A stretch of 64,000 bases of DNA from Tetracentron sinense (Eukaryota; Streptophyta; Magnoliopsida; Trochodendrales; Trochodendraceae): positions 14,092,416 through 14,156,415 of the forward strand of contig CM026567.1 in the NCBI GenBank assembly GCA_015143295.1, in the 5' to 3' direction. Below are positions 33,749 through 45,304 of the stretch, one piece after another. How positions within the stretch are numbered: the stretch's first letter is position 1; each line of letters starts with the position of its first letter. Below the pieces are notes generated by a model, which was not told the DNA's origin, did not search any database, and was given only the letters and a program-made list of their open reading frames with translations. The position numbers were made by a program, and so were the translations under genes.

Positions 33749-33925
33749 GATCCGTAGAGACATGGAGATACCATAGAGCACAACATAGAGCATATCTTTA
33801 GAGATCTTAGAGCATTACATTTATGATCCGTAGAGCTTGTGAGACGATCTTAGAACTTATCATAGAGTTCCTTGTGAGCATAGTATGATCCGTAGAGCTT
33901 GTGAAACGATCGTAGAAAAATCATA
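33749..33925 (-). repeat. Direct repeats GATCCGTAGAGCTTGTGA in solo LTR B leader
   Basis: Three to four units at the position that holds hairpin arrays in other LTRs. I see no clear stem here. Confidence 0.65.
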
Positions 33926-34443
33926 GAATTACTTAGAATCGTTCCTTATTAGTTTTTTTTTTGTGAAAAACACCTTTTTGTACGTTGAGAAATCCATGGA
34001 AAACATCGATTCATGCGAGACATGCGAGCATATGAACATATGAGGGTAATATTCATATTTAAGCATCAAAATCCCTTAGAGGTATTTCATCAAACAGAGT
34101 GCACCATAATGATAACTTACATCCAACATAGCATAACATCCTTCCATACCATAGCAAATCAAGGTATATGTAGCATAGAGTAAGAAGAATCATATTTAAC
34201 AACTAGTAGGATTGCAAGATTGGTAGTAGAGTGTATTTACCTTGGTGAAATCAAAGATTTTGATTCCAAAAGCTAGAACAAGCAAGAACCGTGAGTTCTT
34301 GGTTGAGAATCACCAAAAACAATGGAAGAACTTGATCTTCCACAAGTTTGAACAATCACCGAGCTCCTCTCCTTCTTCTCTCTCTCAAAATCTCTCAAAA
34401 ATATGCACTAAGAGTTTCTGAAACCCTAAGGCACGAACCCAGC

Positions 34444-34452
34444 CTTTATATA
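34444..34452 (-). promoter_or_regulatory. TATA box, solo LTR B
   Basis: TATATAAAG on the minus strand, followed by the GGGTTTCAGAAACTC leader. Its place between the U3 palindromes and the leader fits a core promoter. Confidence 0.6.
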
Positions 34453-34911
34453 GGGAAAGGGTGGTGGCTAAAGTCTTAAACACCCTTAATGAAGAAAATC
34501 TGCGTATAACCGATCGATCGGTGGTACAGACCGAGTGATCGGTGGCTTACCGGTCGATCGGTGGTTTTAACCGAGCGATCGGTTGAAAACACCCTCTCTG
34601 GAAAATTTCCCCATACAAAAAAGTTAACCAGTCGATAGCCTTCGATCGATCAGAGGATGGCACCGAGCGATCGATGATCCCCTGTTTTGCTGTAAAACCT
34701 TGTTCCGATTACTTGAAACTTCTCCAACATCATTCTAACACTCTTTTACACTTAATACATGCTCCTTAGTGATATCTAGGCCCATTGAAACATGCACGCC
34801 ATAAATCCAAACTCGTATATTAATATAAAGCCCATTAGTGCACAAAACCACACTTGAACACTATTCACACACTATTCATCACCTAGTGCAATAAAGATTC
34901 GGGGCTCTACA

Positions 34912-36183
34912 TTCTAGATGGTGAGGAGATCAATTGAGACTGCCGGAGGAATATCCCATTCAGAATTTGACAGAATGTTTGCTACGGTAGCTTTGCTAGG
35001 TAATCCTGAGTCATACTGTATACGGTGTCCAAAACGTTCAGACAGAATGCCCATAGGGTGCCAGGGGTCATACCATAGAGAGGTATTTGCTCTATTGGTG
35101 ACAGAGTGGGTGATAAGACCTTTCGCCATATCCAGGAGAAGTTTGAAGGGCTTTTGATAGTCCAAAAGAATTTATTCTGAATCAACTTAGCATAGCACCA
35201 CCACTTGACCCATAGACTATCCACACGAGTTATTATGCTCCAAACTTGTCTAAGTATTCCAGCTTTGTTCTACTCGGTTAATTTTCTAATTCCCAGCCCT
35301 CCCTCTTTCTTGGGACTAACAACCGACCAGGCAATTGGATGAATCTTTCTCTGGAGGTCTGGGCCAGACCATAGAAAATTGCAGCAAATTTGTTCTATAT
35401 GCTTTGAAATAGCTTTAGGAAGGAAGAGAAGTTTAGTCCAGTAAATTTGAAGGCTGTTTAACACTGATTTGATAAGCTCGGCCCGTCCCGCATAAGATAA
35501 GAAATGAGATTTCCAGCTTTGTATTTTGGCGAGAATCCGGTCAATCAGCGGTTGACAGTGAGAGGCAGTTAGTTGGCCTGAGATTAGCGGCAATCCCAAA
35601 TATTTAACTGGCAAATTTCCAATCCGGAAGTTTAAAATTCGCTTGAATGCTGATTTGAGGATTGAAGATGTTCCAGCAAAGAACATTTGACTCTTTTGGT
35701 GAATTGGATGCAGGCCTGATAAGGAAGAAAATGTAGATAGAATGCTGCCGAGCTTGCTCACCGAAGAAAGATCTACTTTAAGGAATACAAACAAATCATC
35801 AGCAAAACTAATGTGCGAGATTAAGGGATTTTCACACCTGGGATGGGGTTTAATCAGTCCTGCATGCATAGCCTGGTCAAGGAGAGCCGAGAAACCTTCC
35901 ATGGCGATAACAAAGAGGAGGGAGGGAGAGAGGATCTCCTTGACGCAGCCCTCGAGAACTTCTGAAACATCCTTGAGGAGTTCCATTTATGACAACTGAG
36001 AAGCTTGGAGTGGTAAAACACGGGATTAGCCAGTGGATGAAAGTTGATGGAAATTCCATCATTTGCAGCAAAGTAATAATGTAGTCCCATCGAACAGTAT
36101 CAAAAGCTTTCTTGAGATCTATCTTGGTAGCACTTCGGGGAGTCCCTTTATCACGATGGTAGTTCCTTACTAGCTCGTGAATT
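34912..36183 (-). pseudogene. L1-B ORF2 RT segment
   Basis: Minus strand: DLKKAFDTVRWDY region (near 36,080-36,120), RLRQGD-like block, CYRHGRF frame fragments, ISHISFADDLFVFLKVD with catalytic FADD (near 35,780-35,820), IGNLPVKYLGLPLISGQL, KSVLNSLQIYWTKLLFLPK, NFLWSGPDLQRKIHPIAWSVV and the region before zf-RVT. Frameshifts near 35,980 and 35,270 break it. Confidence 0.88.
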
Positions 36184-36190
36184 AGAAGAT

Positions 36191-36888
36191 GTTTAGGCGT
36201 CAGTCAAGAAACTTTGTTTCAATGCTTCTATCTATCATATATGGCTAGAAAGAAATGCAAGAATATTCCAAAACCAATTTCTTCCAATAGAGAATATCTG
36301 TCACAAGATCAGTCAAGATACCTCTCTTCGCCTTAGAGGCCAATCCTTAGTCCTAATGGATTCTCCAAAAAATAGAGATTTTTCATCCTTCGCCGACTGG
36401 CTCCACGATTGCAAATATTGATGGCTCCTTAAGGAGTGATGGTTTTGGGACGAGAGGAATTTTTCGTAACCACGAGCCAGCCACTTCTCGCTTTTGGGTC
36501 TTGCCAACCGATTGATATGCTTGGCAGTTATAGAACTAGCCTTCATGTTGAGTTGATAGCTATTAAGAAAGCTTGTGAGAAAGCTCTATTTTACAATGTC
36601 AGGCTTATAATTGTGACTGACTCAAAAGGGGCAGTGGAAATTCTAAACAATAAGGTTGAGATGCCGTGGCAAGTTGGGTTACTGGTTGAAAATATTTGCG
36701 AAGATTTCCGGTCCCTTCGAGGAGTGACTATTTCTCACTTCTGGAGAGAAGCAAATAGGGCAGCTGACTTTCTAGCATCCTTTTGTAATTTGAATAGTGA
36801 AGTTATCCTTAGATCTTCTGATTTCCAAGGTCCTCTTAGGAATTTTGTTAGAGAGGACGTGATGGGGTGTAAATATCGTAGAATGTAA
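36191..36888 (+). pseudogene. L1-A ORF2, 3' part: RNase H domain
   Basis: It resumes with KKLCFNASIYHIWLERNARIFQ (36,208-36,280), the motif expected right after the zf-RVT end at 29,445. It continues with NIDGSLRSDGFG, HVELIAIKKACEKALFYNVRL, VTDSKGAVEIL and SHFWREANRAADFLASFCN, ending at 36,888. RNase H acidic residues (D of NIDGS, E of VELIAI, D of VTDSK) are visible. Frame changes occur near 36,430 and an early stop near 36,346. Confidence 0.85.
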
Positions 36889-36960
36889 TCTGTTTTTGTA
36901 ATGAATCTGGTCGGGGTCTGCCTAACCCCAAGCTTACTCTCCAAAAACAAAAACAAAAAA

Positions 36961-37398
36961 CACAACAAGACAAGAACAAGAACACGTCAAGCAAGATTGC
37001 ATTTCCGCAAAAGAGGGGGTTTACACTTCCCTCCCTTCAAGTTCAATATTCCATATCTCAAAAAGAGGGGGTTTACACCACCCTCCTTTTAAGTTGTTTG
37101 ATGACATGCATAACAAGACCAGACAAGCAAGACAGAATATGATAAGACAAGCAAGATAGAACATGACAAGACAAGTTTTCAAGCATGAAAAGAGTATTTC
37201 AAGTCAAGTCAAGCATACGATGATTTCAAGAGTTTTCCCGATTTTGATGTGATGCAAGCATGAAATATAAACTGTTACCTTCCTGCTATGATATGAACTG
37301 ATTCCGCTATATTTCATCATTATGTTGCTATGACTGTTGGTTAGTATTTGGTACCCACTGAGTATTCCATGCTCAACCGTACTTTTGATGTCGACAGG
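36961..37398 (+). repeat. LTR fragment (leader), no ends
   Basis: It includes GAGGGGGTTTACAC hairpin-like units (37,011-37,085) and the CTGAGTATTCCATGCTCAAC hairpin region with the following GTCGACAGG (to 37,398). It stops exactly where the mini-ORF would begin, and satellite follows. Same subfamily as 22,378-23,386. Confidence 0.8.
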
Positions 37399-37400
37399 TG

Positions 37401-38438
37401 TTAGTGGACGGGGTTTGCTCGAACGCATTTATTTTAATCTATTTTAACTTTTAGAATGTTTTCGCTTAATTTAGACTTCATTTGCCCAATTTGGGCAACG
37501 AAGTTCATAAGTTGCCTAAGTGTCAAATTTCTAAAAAAAGTAACCTAGAGACGCCCACAAAATTCCAACAAGGACTCCTTTATCGACGTGGTATGCTTCG
37601 ACACATTTATTTCAACCTATCCTAACTTTTAGAATTGGTTTCGTTTAGTTTATTCCTCGTTTGTCCAATTTGTGTAACGAGGTTCATAAGCTGCCTAAGA
37701 TTCAAACTACAAAAAAAAATTAACCTATTGCTTCTGGAAGAATCCAAAGTAGGACTGTTTGTTCGACGCGGTCTGCTACGACGCATTTGTTTCAATCTAG
37801 CCTAACTTTAGAATTTGTTTCATTGAATTTTGACCTTGTTTGCTGGATTTGGGCAACGAGGTTCATAAGTCGCCTAAGTTTCAAACTACATAAAAAGAAG
37901 GAAACCTAGAGCTACGTACAGAATCCTAATTGGGACTCCTTTGATGCGGTTTGCTACAACGCATTTGTTTCAAACTATCCTAAGTTTTAGAATTGGTTTC
38001 GTTCAGTTTAGTCCTCGTTTTCCGATTTGAGCAATTGAGATAATAAGTTGTTTAAGTTTCAAACTACTAAGAAAAGTAACTTAGAGTTTAGCACAGAAGC
38101 TCAATAGGGACTATTTTTTTGATGCGGTTTGCTCAAAAGCATTTGTTTAAATCAATCTTAAGTTTTAGAATTGGTTTCGTTCTTTTTAGGTCTCAATTTA
38201 CAATTTGGGCAACAAGGCTCATAAGTTGCCAAACTTACTAAAAAAGGCAACCTAAAGTTGTGGACAAAATCTCAACAAGGACTCCTTTTTTGACGCAATT
38301 TGCTCCGACGCATTTGTTTCGACCTATCCTAACTTTTAGGATTCGTTTCGTTTAGTTTAGTCCTCGTTTCCCCGATTTCTACAATGAACTTCATAAATTG
38401 CCTACTTTTCAAAATATTAGAATAAGTTACATAGAGTT
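37401..38438. repeat. Satellite array, about 178-bp unit, about six copies
   Basis: The landmark GCATTT (ACATTT in the second copy) recurs at 37,425, 37,603, 37,783, 37,961, 38,139 and 38,310, so spacings are 178, 180, 178, 178 and 171. Each unit holds CTATCCTAACTTTTAGAATT, a TTCGTTTAGTTTAGTCCTCG segment, a GGCAACGAGGTTCATAAGTTGCC-like inverted repeat, a run of A, and AACCTAGAG. Units are diverged (perhaps 15-25 percent by eye). No ORF. A minus-strand LTR begins exactly at 38,439. The length is typical of plant centromeric or subtelomeric satellites. Confidence 0.9.
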
Positions 38439-38649
38439 TGTCGTGACCCAAAATACCCCCTAGGAGTTAGGATACTTTGGCGTCATGAACTCATTACCAA
38501 ACCATCCTGTACAACATATAAGGCATGCTATAGCGGAAGCAGAATACAAAATATTCTATACATACTATATCCAAGTTTAATACAATAAACCAAAATAAAG
38601 AGCGAACATGCTCGCTCATCAAAATACATGTATTAGTCTCTCCCTATCC

Positions 38650-38786
38650 TCACTCATTATGGGGCCACCACCTATCAAGTATCCTCTGATACTCCTGAAG
38701 CTCCTTTGGAGTAGGTATCTCCTTAATATATTCCTCCTCAACCCATGGTTCCTGAGCATATGCATCAAAACAGGATCTGCCGACAT
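38650..38786 (-). CDS. EPWVEEEY peptide region, family 2 minus copy
   Basis: The minus strand encodes FDAYAQEPWVEEEYIKEIPT and ends DRWWPHNE. It pairs with the copy at 20,677 in both core and tail. The adjoining hairpin reads GAGTATT-C-AATACTC. Confidence 0.4.
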
Positions 38787-39879
38787 AAATATGTACGGCT
38801 GAGTATTGAATACTCCGCGTATGCAAACCACTAGATTGTAATGTCATAAACATGAATACAGAATATATATCGCAATTTAAATCATTTCACATGCATTATT
38901 TTAATCAAAGCGCAAAAAACATAATTTAAAAACAATCATGTGCATATATCTCTGAGAAACATCTTCTTTTGGTTTACCATATTTTCTTTACGTTCCTTTA
39001 CATCTTTGCATTACGGTTATTGTAAGATACCTTAGTTTCCATTACTTTCCCCCTCTACAGGTAATTAAAATACCCTAGATCCACCTAAGAAGTCATGCAA
39101 CTAGTACCCATGTACCCACATAAACTGGTCGGGCCTACTGTTATCCTCACCTTCGGCTACCTTCGGAGTAGACGACCAGTATCTATGATCCTTCCAAGTG
39201 GCCTGCTATTCGTCGGAGTCCGATGACCAGTATCCCTTTCCCTTCTAGGCGGCCTGCAATCGTACCTCCCCGATCGGTATTACTCGATTGATTAGTACCC
39301 ATGTACCCACAGGAGATGGGCAGGTCTTCTATCAACCTGAGATAGATGACTAGAATCATCTTGCACCATTACTTTCCCATATACCTTCCTTTACTTTCCA
39401 GTACTTCTTATACTTTTTCTTCCTCTTTGGATACCCATAAATTGATTAAAAAAAACCGATCATGCATATACTTGTGTCAGTGTAGCATTTGTGTATAACA
39501 TGGTAGACAAAATTGGAAACATTTTACATATAGCTAATAGCTCACATATTCCAATCATAGCAATAGCCCATATACAAATAGTCACCCATATCCAATTTCA
39601 GTAAAATATAAGGTTCTTGTCACGACCCAAAATACCCCCTAGGAGATAGGGATACTTTAGGCACATGACCGCCGTGTCACACCATCCGGTCATGACACAT
39701 AAGGCAAACATCTCAACCTGCAAGAGCATACAAGGCATACTAAAAGTGGAACTGAAAATTTCTTTATACACAAACCTACAATTTGTATTCTAAGTCTAAA
39801 CCAACAGTTTATACAAAATGTAAAGTCTAAAGTGGACATTCCCCACTTTCAAAATACATAACCCTCTTCCTCACATCCC

Positions 39880-40025
39880 TCAATAATAGTCTAGATAAGG
39901 TCTCCTATCTAGAGCTCCATCATCCTGGTGATGATCCATGGTAGGCTCCGGCTCGTAGTACTCCTTCTCTATCCAGGGCTCAGGAGCGTGTGCATCCACA
40001 GTACCTATCGAACTCAACAATTCGG
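39880..40025 (-). CDS. EPWIEKEY mini-ORF, solo LTR C (divergent family)
   Basis: The frame encodes SSIGTVDAHAPEPWIEKEY, then PEPTMDHHQDDGALDRR and ends DYY. The frame stays open well upstream (to about 40,209) with no ATG at the usual site. Comparison with 33,362-33,505 shows conserved amino acids over changed codons. Confidence 0.4.
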
Positions 40026-40379
40026 CTGAGCGTGGAATACTCAGTGTATACAAACTACTAAATGACATTACTATAATATCAACGATAGCATGTGCATTAA
40101 CAGACAAAAGCGAAGCGTAACAAGCATATGACTTAGAGTAGTTCATAAAACAGATATCATGTGAGCATTTCTTTACAAGGTACATATCATTGATCATTTC
40201 ACTAACCATATTCTTTAAACCATAACAATTCCAATACTTAGAGTGATCTATAAGAGTGATAACAAAGCGACACTTTACAAGCTAGGAGATAGACTCTCTT
40301 GAGTTCAAAACGAAAATGATACTTTACAAGCAAGGCGGTCCTTTAAGAACACCCATGAGTTCAAAATAAAGCGATACTT

Positions 40380-40545
40380 TGCAAGCAATGAGCTAAACTC
40401 CCTTGAGTCCAAAAAGGGAGTACGAAAATCAAAGCGATACTTTACAAGCCAGGAGGTAAACTCCCTATCAAAGCAATACTTTACAAGCCAGGAGGTAAAC
40501 TCCCTTGAGTACGAAAATCAAAGCGATACTTTACAAGCCAGGCCT
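40380..40545 (-). repeat. Tandem hairpin-like units, solo LTR C leader
   Basis: Three to four units of about 55-65 bp around CAAAGCGATACTTTACAAGC, two with GGAG-TTTAC-CTCC stems on the minus strand. Confidence 0.65.
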
Positions 40546-41230
40546 AAGCCCTTGAATCCCGAAAATCATTCTTTGAGCGAATCCACTTTTGAGAAAAACC
40601 TCTTTTAGCAAAACCATACTTGGATTTAGGAACCTTGTAGAAATAACATCATATTCATAGAACTCAATACTAGTGATAACTTACATCTCATAGCAACTTA
40701 GGAATATATTTAAACATAAGATCCCTTAGAGGCATTTAACCAAACACATAGAGTGCATAATAGTACTAGTTTACATCTAAGTATAAAATCAACATTCATC
40801 AACCCATGAACATACTTCAATCATGGTTTTTCTTAAGAGGAATAATACATGGTAAGTAGTAGAGTGTATCTACAATTTATCTTATCAAAATCATGCTTTG
40901 TATCTTGCTTAAAATATAGGAATTACAAATATGGCCAAAACATCCTAACTTTCATCAAAACCCTTTGTTTAAACCATAGAAAACAAAGTACACATCAATG
41001 AAATATAGCAAGGCAAGTTTGTAGAGTGTTCTACCTTGGTGAAATAAATGAATTTGATTCCAAAGGCTTTGTACAAGTGAGGAGTTCCTTGTTGAAAAAA
41101 ACCAAAGAAGGGAAGATTTGATCTTCTTCTTCAAGCTTGTGCAAACCCTAACTTTCCTCCTTCTTCTCCTCTCAAATCTCTCTAAAAATTATGCTCTAAG
41201 GGTTTCTAAAACCCTAAGGCACGGGCTGGA

Positions 41231-41240
41231 CCTTTTATAA
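41231..41240 (-). promoter_or_regulatory. TATA box, solo LTR C
   Basis: TTATAAAAGG on the minus strand, before a GTGCCTTAGGGTTT leader start, at the same relative place as in solo LTR B. Confidence 0.6.
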
Positions 41241-43375
41241 GCAAAGGGGTGGTGGTTAAAGACTTAAAAACCCTTAATGAAGAAAATCAGCGTATGACCG
41301 ATAGATGACCGATCGATCGGTGTTTTTGACCGATCGATCGGTGTTTTTGACCGATCTACCGATAGTGGATCGATCTCTCGGTATTGACTAGTGCTGCAGA
41401 ATGCACTTCAGTATTTTGGCCATAACTTTTGACTCGGTACTCTGATTTTGATGATTCAACTTACGTTGGATTCTTCTTTGAAAGGGGAACAACTTTTATG
41501 TTTTGCACGAATCCCAATTCTGATATTTGAGTGATCCAAATGGGCCCACAAGTGGACTGGTCCAACATGACTGCTGAACTGACAGCAGACCACCATTCGG
41601 AAATCCCACATTTGACTTAACTTCTAATCATAATCTGGAAAAGCGATAAACATGAAGTTTAAAGAGGGGTTGAATACCTTTCCAATGGTTCAATAATCAC
41701 TTTATTTTGATGAGATACAACGAAACTATAGATCCCACAAGTTGAGGGAATGGTAAGAAATCCACCCTCTTTGACACTTAGAGTATTTTATACTCTTGTT
41801 TTGGTTCACAAACCCACATACATCATACCTTATGTTCTATCTACCAAACTAACAACATAACAATCATTTTAAAAAGAGACACCTCATTTCCATTCAAACA
41901 AACCCCAAGGTCACATGGAAAACTTGGCCTTTACATACACCATTCATAGACACTATTCATAGAACTATTCACTCTACAGTGATCCCAAGTTCCGGGGTTC
42001 TACAGTTTTCCTATTCGGTTTTTCCCAAAACTTAAGTCTTTTAACATGCTTTTCATCTTTGAATCATCATAACATCAAGAATATCTAAAACATAATTTTC
42101 TACTCACTTTATTCTTTGGTTTAAAGCATAGCATCATCACAAGTTAACTAGTAGGATTTCCTGCTAGTTCATAGCACAAATCAAAGGTTTTTATCTTGAA
42201 TTACATACATAATATGATTTATGGAATTAAAATCTAGTAGAGTGTATCTACCTTAAAAGGAAGTTTTCTTATACTTCTGTGGACTGAATCAAGCTTGGTT
42301 GAAGCTTTGGGAAAATCTGGGTTTGAAAACCTCCTTCTTCAAGAACACGCACAGAATTTCTTTGGAGAAATTCCAAGCTTATGGAATCACCTTGAAGATA
42401 AATTTTGAGCTTTAGAACACTCAAGGAATGAAGCTTGAGCTTCTAGAACAAGGTTGGGACCTCACTTGAGCTCGGGAGAAAACACACGAACACTTTGAAA
42501 CTCACAGAGCTTTCCTTCTTCTTTAATCTCTCTCTCAATTGATTCAAGGGTTTAGTAACTCTTACCCACAAAAATCAGGCCCTAGTTATAGCCTAAAGGT
42601 TGCCAAAAATCCCAAAATATCTTAGGAAAATATCCCAAAATATCTCCCAAGGTCAGTGGAAGAGTTCTAGGCTGTTACAGGGTCGTTTTTGACATTTCAG
42701 GGCTGACTTGTCGACGAACAACGCTCACTTGTCAACTTGTGAAGCTCACTCGTCGACTAGTGATACTATGACAAGCCTGGGTTTTTCCCGCTTTGGTATT
42801 TTGACCATAATTTTTGACTCACTTATCGGATTTTGATGATTCAACTTGCGTTGGATTTGTATTTCAAAGGGGAACAACTTTCATGTTTTGCAAAATTTCT
42901 AATTCTTCTTTATTCATGGATCAAATTGCCAATAAAGCTGACTGGTCCGAAAATGGATTTCAGTAGCCCAGATTTTCAGCAGACTTGTTTTCGGAAATCT
43001 GACGTTTAACCTAACCTCGACTCAAAATCTGAAAAAGTGATACACATGAAACTTAAAGAAGGTTTCAATAGCTTTCCAAAAATTCAAAAATCACTCGATT
43101 CTGATCAGCGGTGAGAATTCTAGAGCTCTTTAAAGTTGAGGGTATGTTTAGGTATCATTTTCTTTGACACTTGGAATATGTTATACTCTTATTTTTCATT
43201 TATCCCTAACCTTCAAAAACACTTTCCATACATATTTTGACTTATTCGAAACCTCATTTCATTATAAAACATGAACCCACAATTTCATTAAGGCTTTAGG
43301 TCTTGAAGGCACTATTCACAACATTATTCACACACTATTCACATGAACAGTGAACCTAAATTCCGGGGCTCTACA

Positions 43376-43569
43376 TTATCCCCCCTTTATAAGAATTTCA
43401 TCAGGGAAATTAGGACTACATTAAATCAAGCGGGGATACTTTTCCACAATTTATTATTCATAACTAAGTCAAGCAACGTATAACATCCATAGAATATAAG
43501 TAGCATGTTCTTACACACATAGCAACATATATCACATCTATCGATAATTTATAGTTTAACAACTTTGAC
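43376..43569 (-). other. Internal 3' end and polypurine tract, minus gag-only element
   Basis: The polypurine tract is AAAGGGGGGATAA on the minus strand (about 43,376-43,389). About 180 bases of non-coding sequence lead back to gag, similar to 18,481-18,678. No pol sequence is present. Confidence 0.8.
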
Positions 43570-44793
43570 TTGAGCGTACCTTGCACAACATCCTCAGATG
43601 CATGTATGTTTTTCCCAGATAAGGCGAAGGCTCTGCCCTGACTCGCCTGTTGAGGCAGCTGGGTGGGCTGTAGTGGTCTGTAAGTCTGAGAAGACCCCTG
43701 TTGTGTGGCCTGTCGAGCTGGGGGCCTATTCCCTTGCGACTGCAATGGCAACTAGCGGCGTGGACACTCTCTGAACTGATGTCTCCGATCACCACAGTGA
43801 AAACACGTACCCATGAGTGCACGGCAATCCCCGGCTCCTATGCCTTCTCCCACAATGGCTACACACGTCAGAGGTAGAAGATGCAGGCTATCCATATTGT
43901 GTGGTCTACGCAGTATTAGACCAAGGGATCTGTGGTACCCATGGAAGCCTCGGAACCTAAGTAGACATAGCAGTTTGGTAAGGGGCAGACTTGACCCTTT
44001 GCTCTAGTGGCACTGGGCCAATAAATTGGCGTCTATCCATGCCTCTCACCAGGCCATTGTCACTCCTCATGAAGAAGTCCTCTGAGTTAGTCTCAGCTAA
44101 CTGGGCCTTGTCGTTCACCTCTGCATATGTCTTGTGCCGAAACAACAATACTTTCTCTCTCAAATAGCCCTTCAAACCTCTTTCAAACTTTCGGGCTTTC
44201 ATAGCCTCTGTGGCTATCATGTGTGGAGCAAAGCGAGACAATGCCGAGAACTTAGCCTCATACTCGGCCACAGACATATTACCTTGCTCCAAGGTGATGA
44301 ACTCCATCTCCTTCTTCTCATGTACTCCAACTGGAAAGTATTTCTTGTAGGACACGTCAAGAAACTCTCCCCATGACCACTCTTGACCCATTCGAGTCAA
44401 GTATCGAGTCCTAATAGCAGATCTCCACTAGTGGTCTGCTCACCTTCCATCAAAAAGGCGGCCCACGATACTCTTTCTGCCTCCGTAGGCATCAAAACTG
44501 CAAACAACTTCTCTAGCTGCATAACCCAAGTTTCTGCCACCATCGGGTCTATACCACCATAGAAGATGAGAGGTCTCATTCTCCGAAAAGCCTCAACTCT
44601 TGCTTGTATTCTATGTGGAGGAGGTGTAACTGCAGCAGCCATAATAGGAGTATTAGCCCTGTCTGCAAGTAAAAGCCATAGTCGCTACTATAGCACCAAG
44701 GATTTGAGTCAAGTCTGGCTGCTCATCTCCAATCGGAATATCTCCTCTGTTCCCTCTGGTCTGATACCCTCTACCTAGGATGCCACGCCTCAT
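43570..44793 (-). pseudogene. Tekay-type gag of the minus gag-only element
   Basis: Read right to left: MRRGILGRGYQTRGN start, DEQPDLTQILGA, RVEAFRRMRPLIFYGGIDPMVAETWVMQLEKLFAVL, EWSWGEFLDVSYKKYFPVGV, FITLEQGNMSVAEYEAKFSA, RGMDRRQFIGPVPLEQRV, a Cys/His zinc-knuckle region near 43,770-43,860, then ASQGRAFALSGKN and the SEDV end. The family's capsid and knuckle order is kept. It is broken, with several breaks. Confidence 0.88.
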
Positions 44794-45290
44794 GATCAAA
44801 TCTTGAGGACAATAGCAAAGCGTGAGTCTAACATAAATCAGGCTCAGTTAACATATCAAATCAATGACCATAACTTGCCTATATATGCATATTGTATACA
44901 TCGAGGTATACACGTAATAATCATACAACTTGGTTACCTAGCGATGCTAAGTTCTCACGTTTGGTTAAGACATTAACCGACTTAAAACTAAGACTAAATA
45001 ATAGCCTACATTGGGGATACGACTCCTAATTTCCGCTCCGCTTAGAACACAACCTAGCCCAAGGGATTCAAATGCCTAAGTATTGATACTAATCTTGTCG
45101 TAATATCAACCTATAAGGTAGTGTTCATCTGAGTTCTAAGTTAACTCAAAGAACAACCTTCAGTCCCTACGGGTCTAAAGTCTTGATACCAATTTTGTCG
45201 TGGTACCAACCTCTGACTAGAACATACTCAACTAGAAGGTGACATGTCTCTCTTAAAACAATAACCCCAGCCCGAGGAAATCTAGAGCCT
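44794..45290 (-). other. Leader between gag and primer site, minus gag-only element
   Basis: Non-coding. Nothing further recognised apart from partial similarity to the leader at 5,134-6,860. Confidence 0.6.
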
Positions 45291-45304
45291 AAGCTCTGAT
45301 ACCA
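45291..45304 (-). other. Primer binding site, tRNA-iMet type (minus)
   Basis: TGGTATCAGAGCTT on the minus strand, 4 bases from the LTR end at 45,309. Confidence 0.92.

Larger units (their letters stand above)
33056..34911 (-). repeat. Solo LTR B (1,856 bp), minus strand
   Basis: Minus-strand ends are TGTAGAGCCCCG and GGGTCGCGACA. Flanks TTCCA (33,051-33,055) and TTCTA (34,912-34,916) match at 4 of 5 bases and LINE L1-B continues on both sides. The U3 palindromes (about 34,508-34,675) are ACCGATCGATCGGT type. The leader holds direct repeats of GATCCGTAGAGCTTGTGA (about 33,749-33,925). It is the shortest complete LTR here. Confidence 0.92.
29446..36183 (-). mobile_element. 5'-truncated L1 LINE (L1-B) carrying two solo LTRs
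   Basis: LINE sequence occupies 29,446-30,105, 32,485-33,055 and 34,912-36,183, about 2.5 kb. It starts with its T run (A tail on the other strand) and the hairpin at 29,469-29,485. It encodes RT, zf-RVT and RNase H in order on the minus strand. Each interruption is a complete LTR with a short target duplication. The 5' end is truncated within RT at the HELVRNYHRDKG block near 36,140-36,183. Confidence 0.9.
23486..36960 (+). mobile_element. Near-full-length L1 LINE (L1-A), split by a minus-strand L1
   Basis: Its own sequence is 23,486-29,445 plus 36,191-36,960, about 6.7 kb. Order: a C/T-rich 5' UTR with two CGGTGATGGTGTTTG copies (about 23,500-24,087), ORF1, ORF2, a 3' tail with the GGGGT...ACCCC hairpin (36,913-36,929) and an A-rich tail. 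L1-B is inserted in the segment between zf-RVT and RNase H. AGGAGAT (29,439-29,445) and AGAAGAT (36,184-36,190) flank L1-B as a 6-of-7 target duplication. Many stops and frameshifts show it is dead. Confidence 0.88.
39618..42004 (-). repeat. Solo LTR C (2,387 bp), minus strand, nested in a family 2 LTR
   Basis: Minus-strand ends are TGTAGAACCCCGG and GGGTCGTGACA. Flanks GTTCT (39,613-39,617) and GTTTT (42,005-42,009) match at 4 of 5. The host LTR continues on both sides. It shares its mini-ORF tail with solo LTR B. Tandem units with GGGAGTTTACCTCC lie at about 40,430-40,545, and U3 palindromes of ACCGATCGATCGGT type at about 41,296-41,378. Confidence 0.92.
38439..43375 (-). repeat. LTR family 2 (3' LTR of minus gag-only element), split by solo LTR C
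   Basis: Its own parts are 38,439-39,617 and 42,010-43,375, about 2.5 kb. The minus-strand start TGTAGAGCCCCGG adjoins a polypurine tract and the end reads GGGTCACGACA-like (GTCACGACA). It shares the CAGGCCGCC/GGATACTGG leader block (about 39,120-39,300) and RWWPHNE mini-ORF tail with 18,679-21,093. Confidence 0.88.

Noticed and set aside
36436-36888. RNase H-like host gene
   Set aside because: It continues L1-A after the nested L1-B and ends in the L1 tail with an A-rich end.
37401-38438. Satellite read as decayed LTR or coding sequence
   Set aside because: It has a regular 171-180-bp period, no long frame, and shares no LTR modules.
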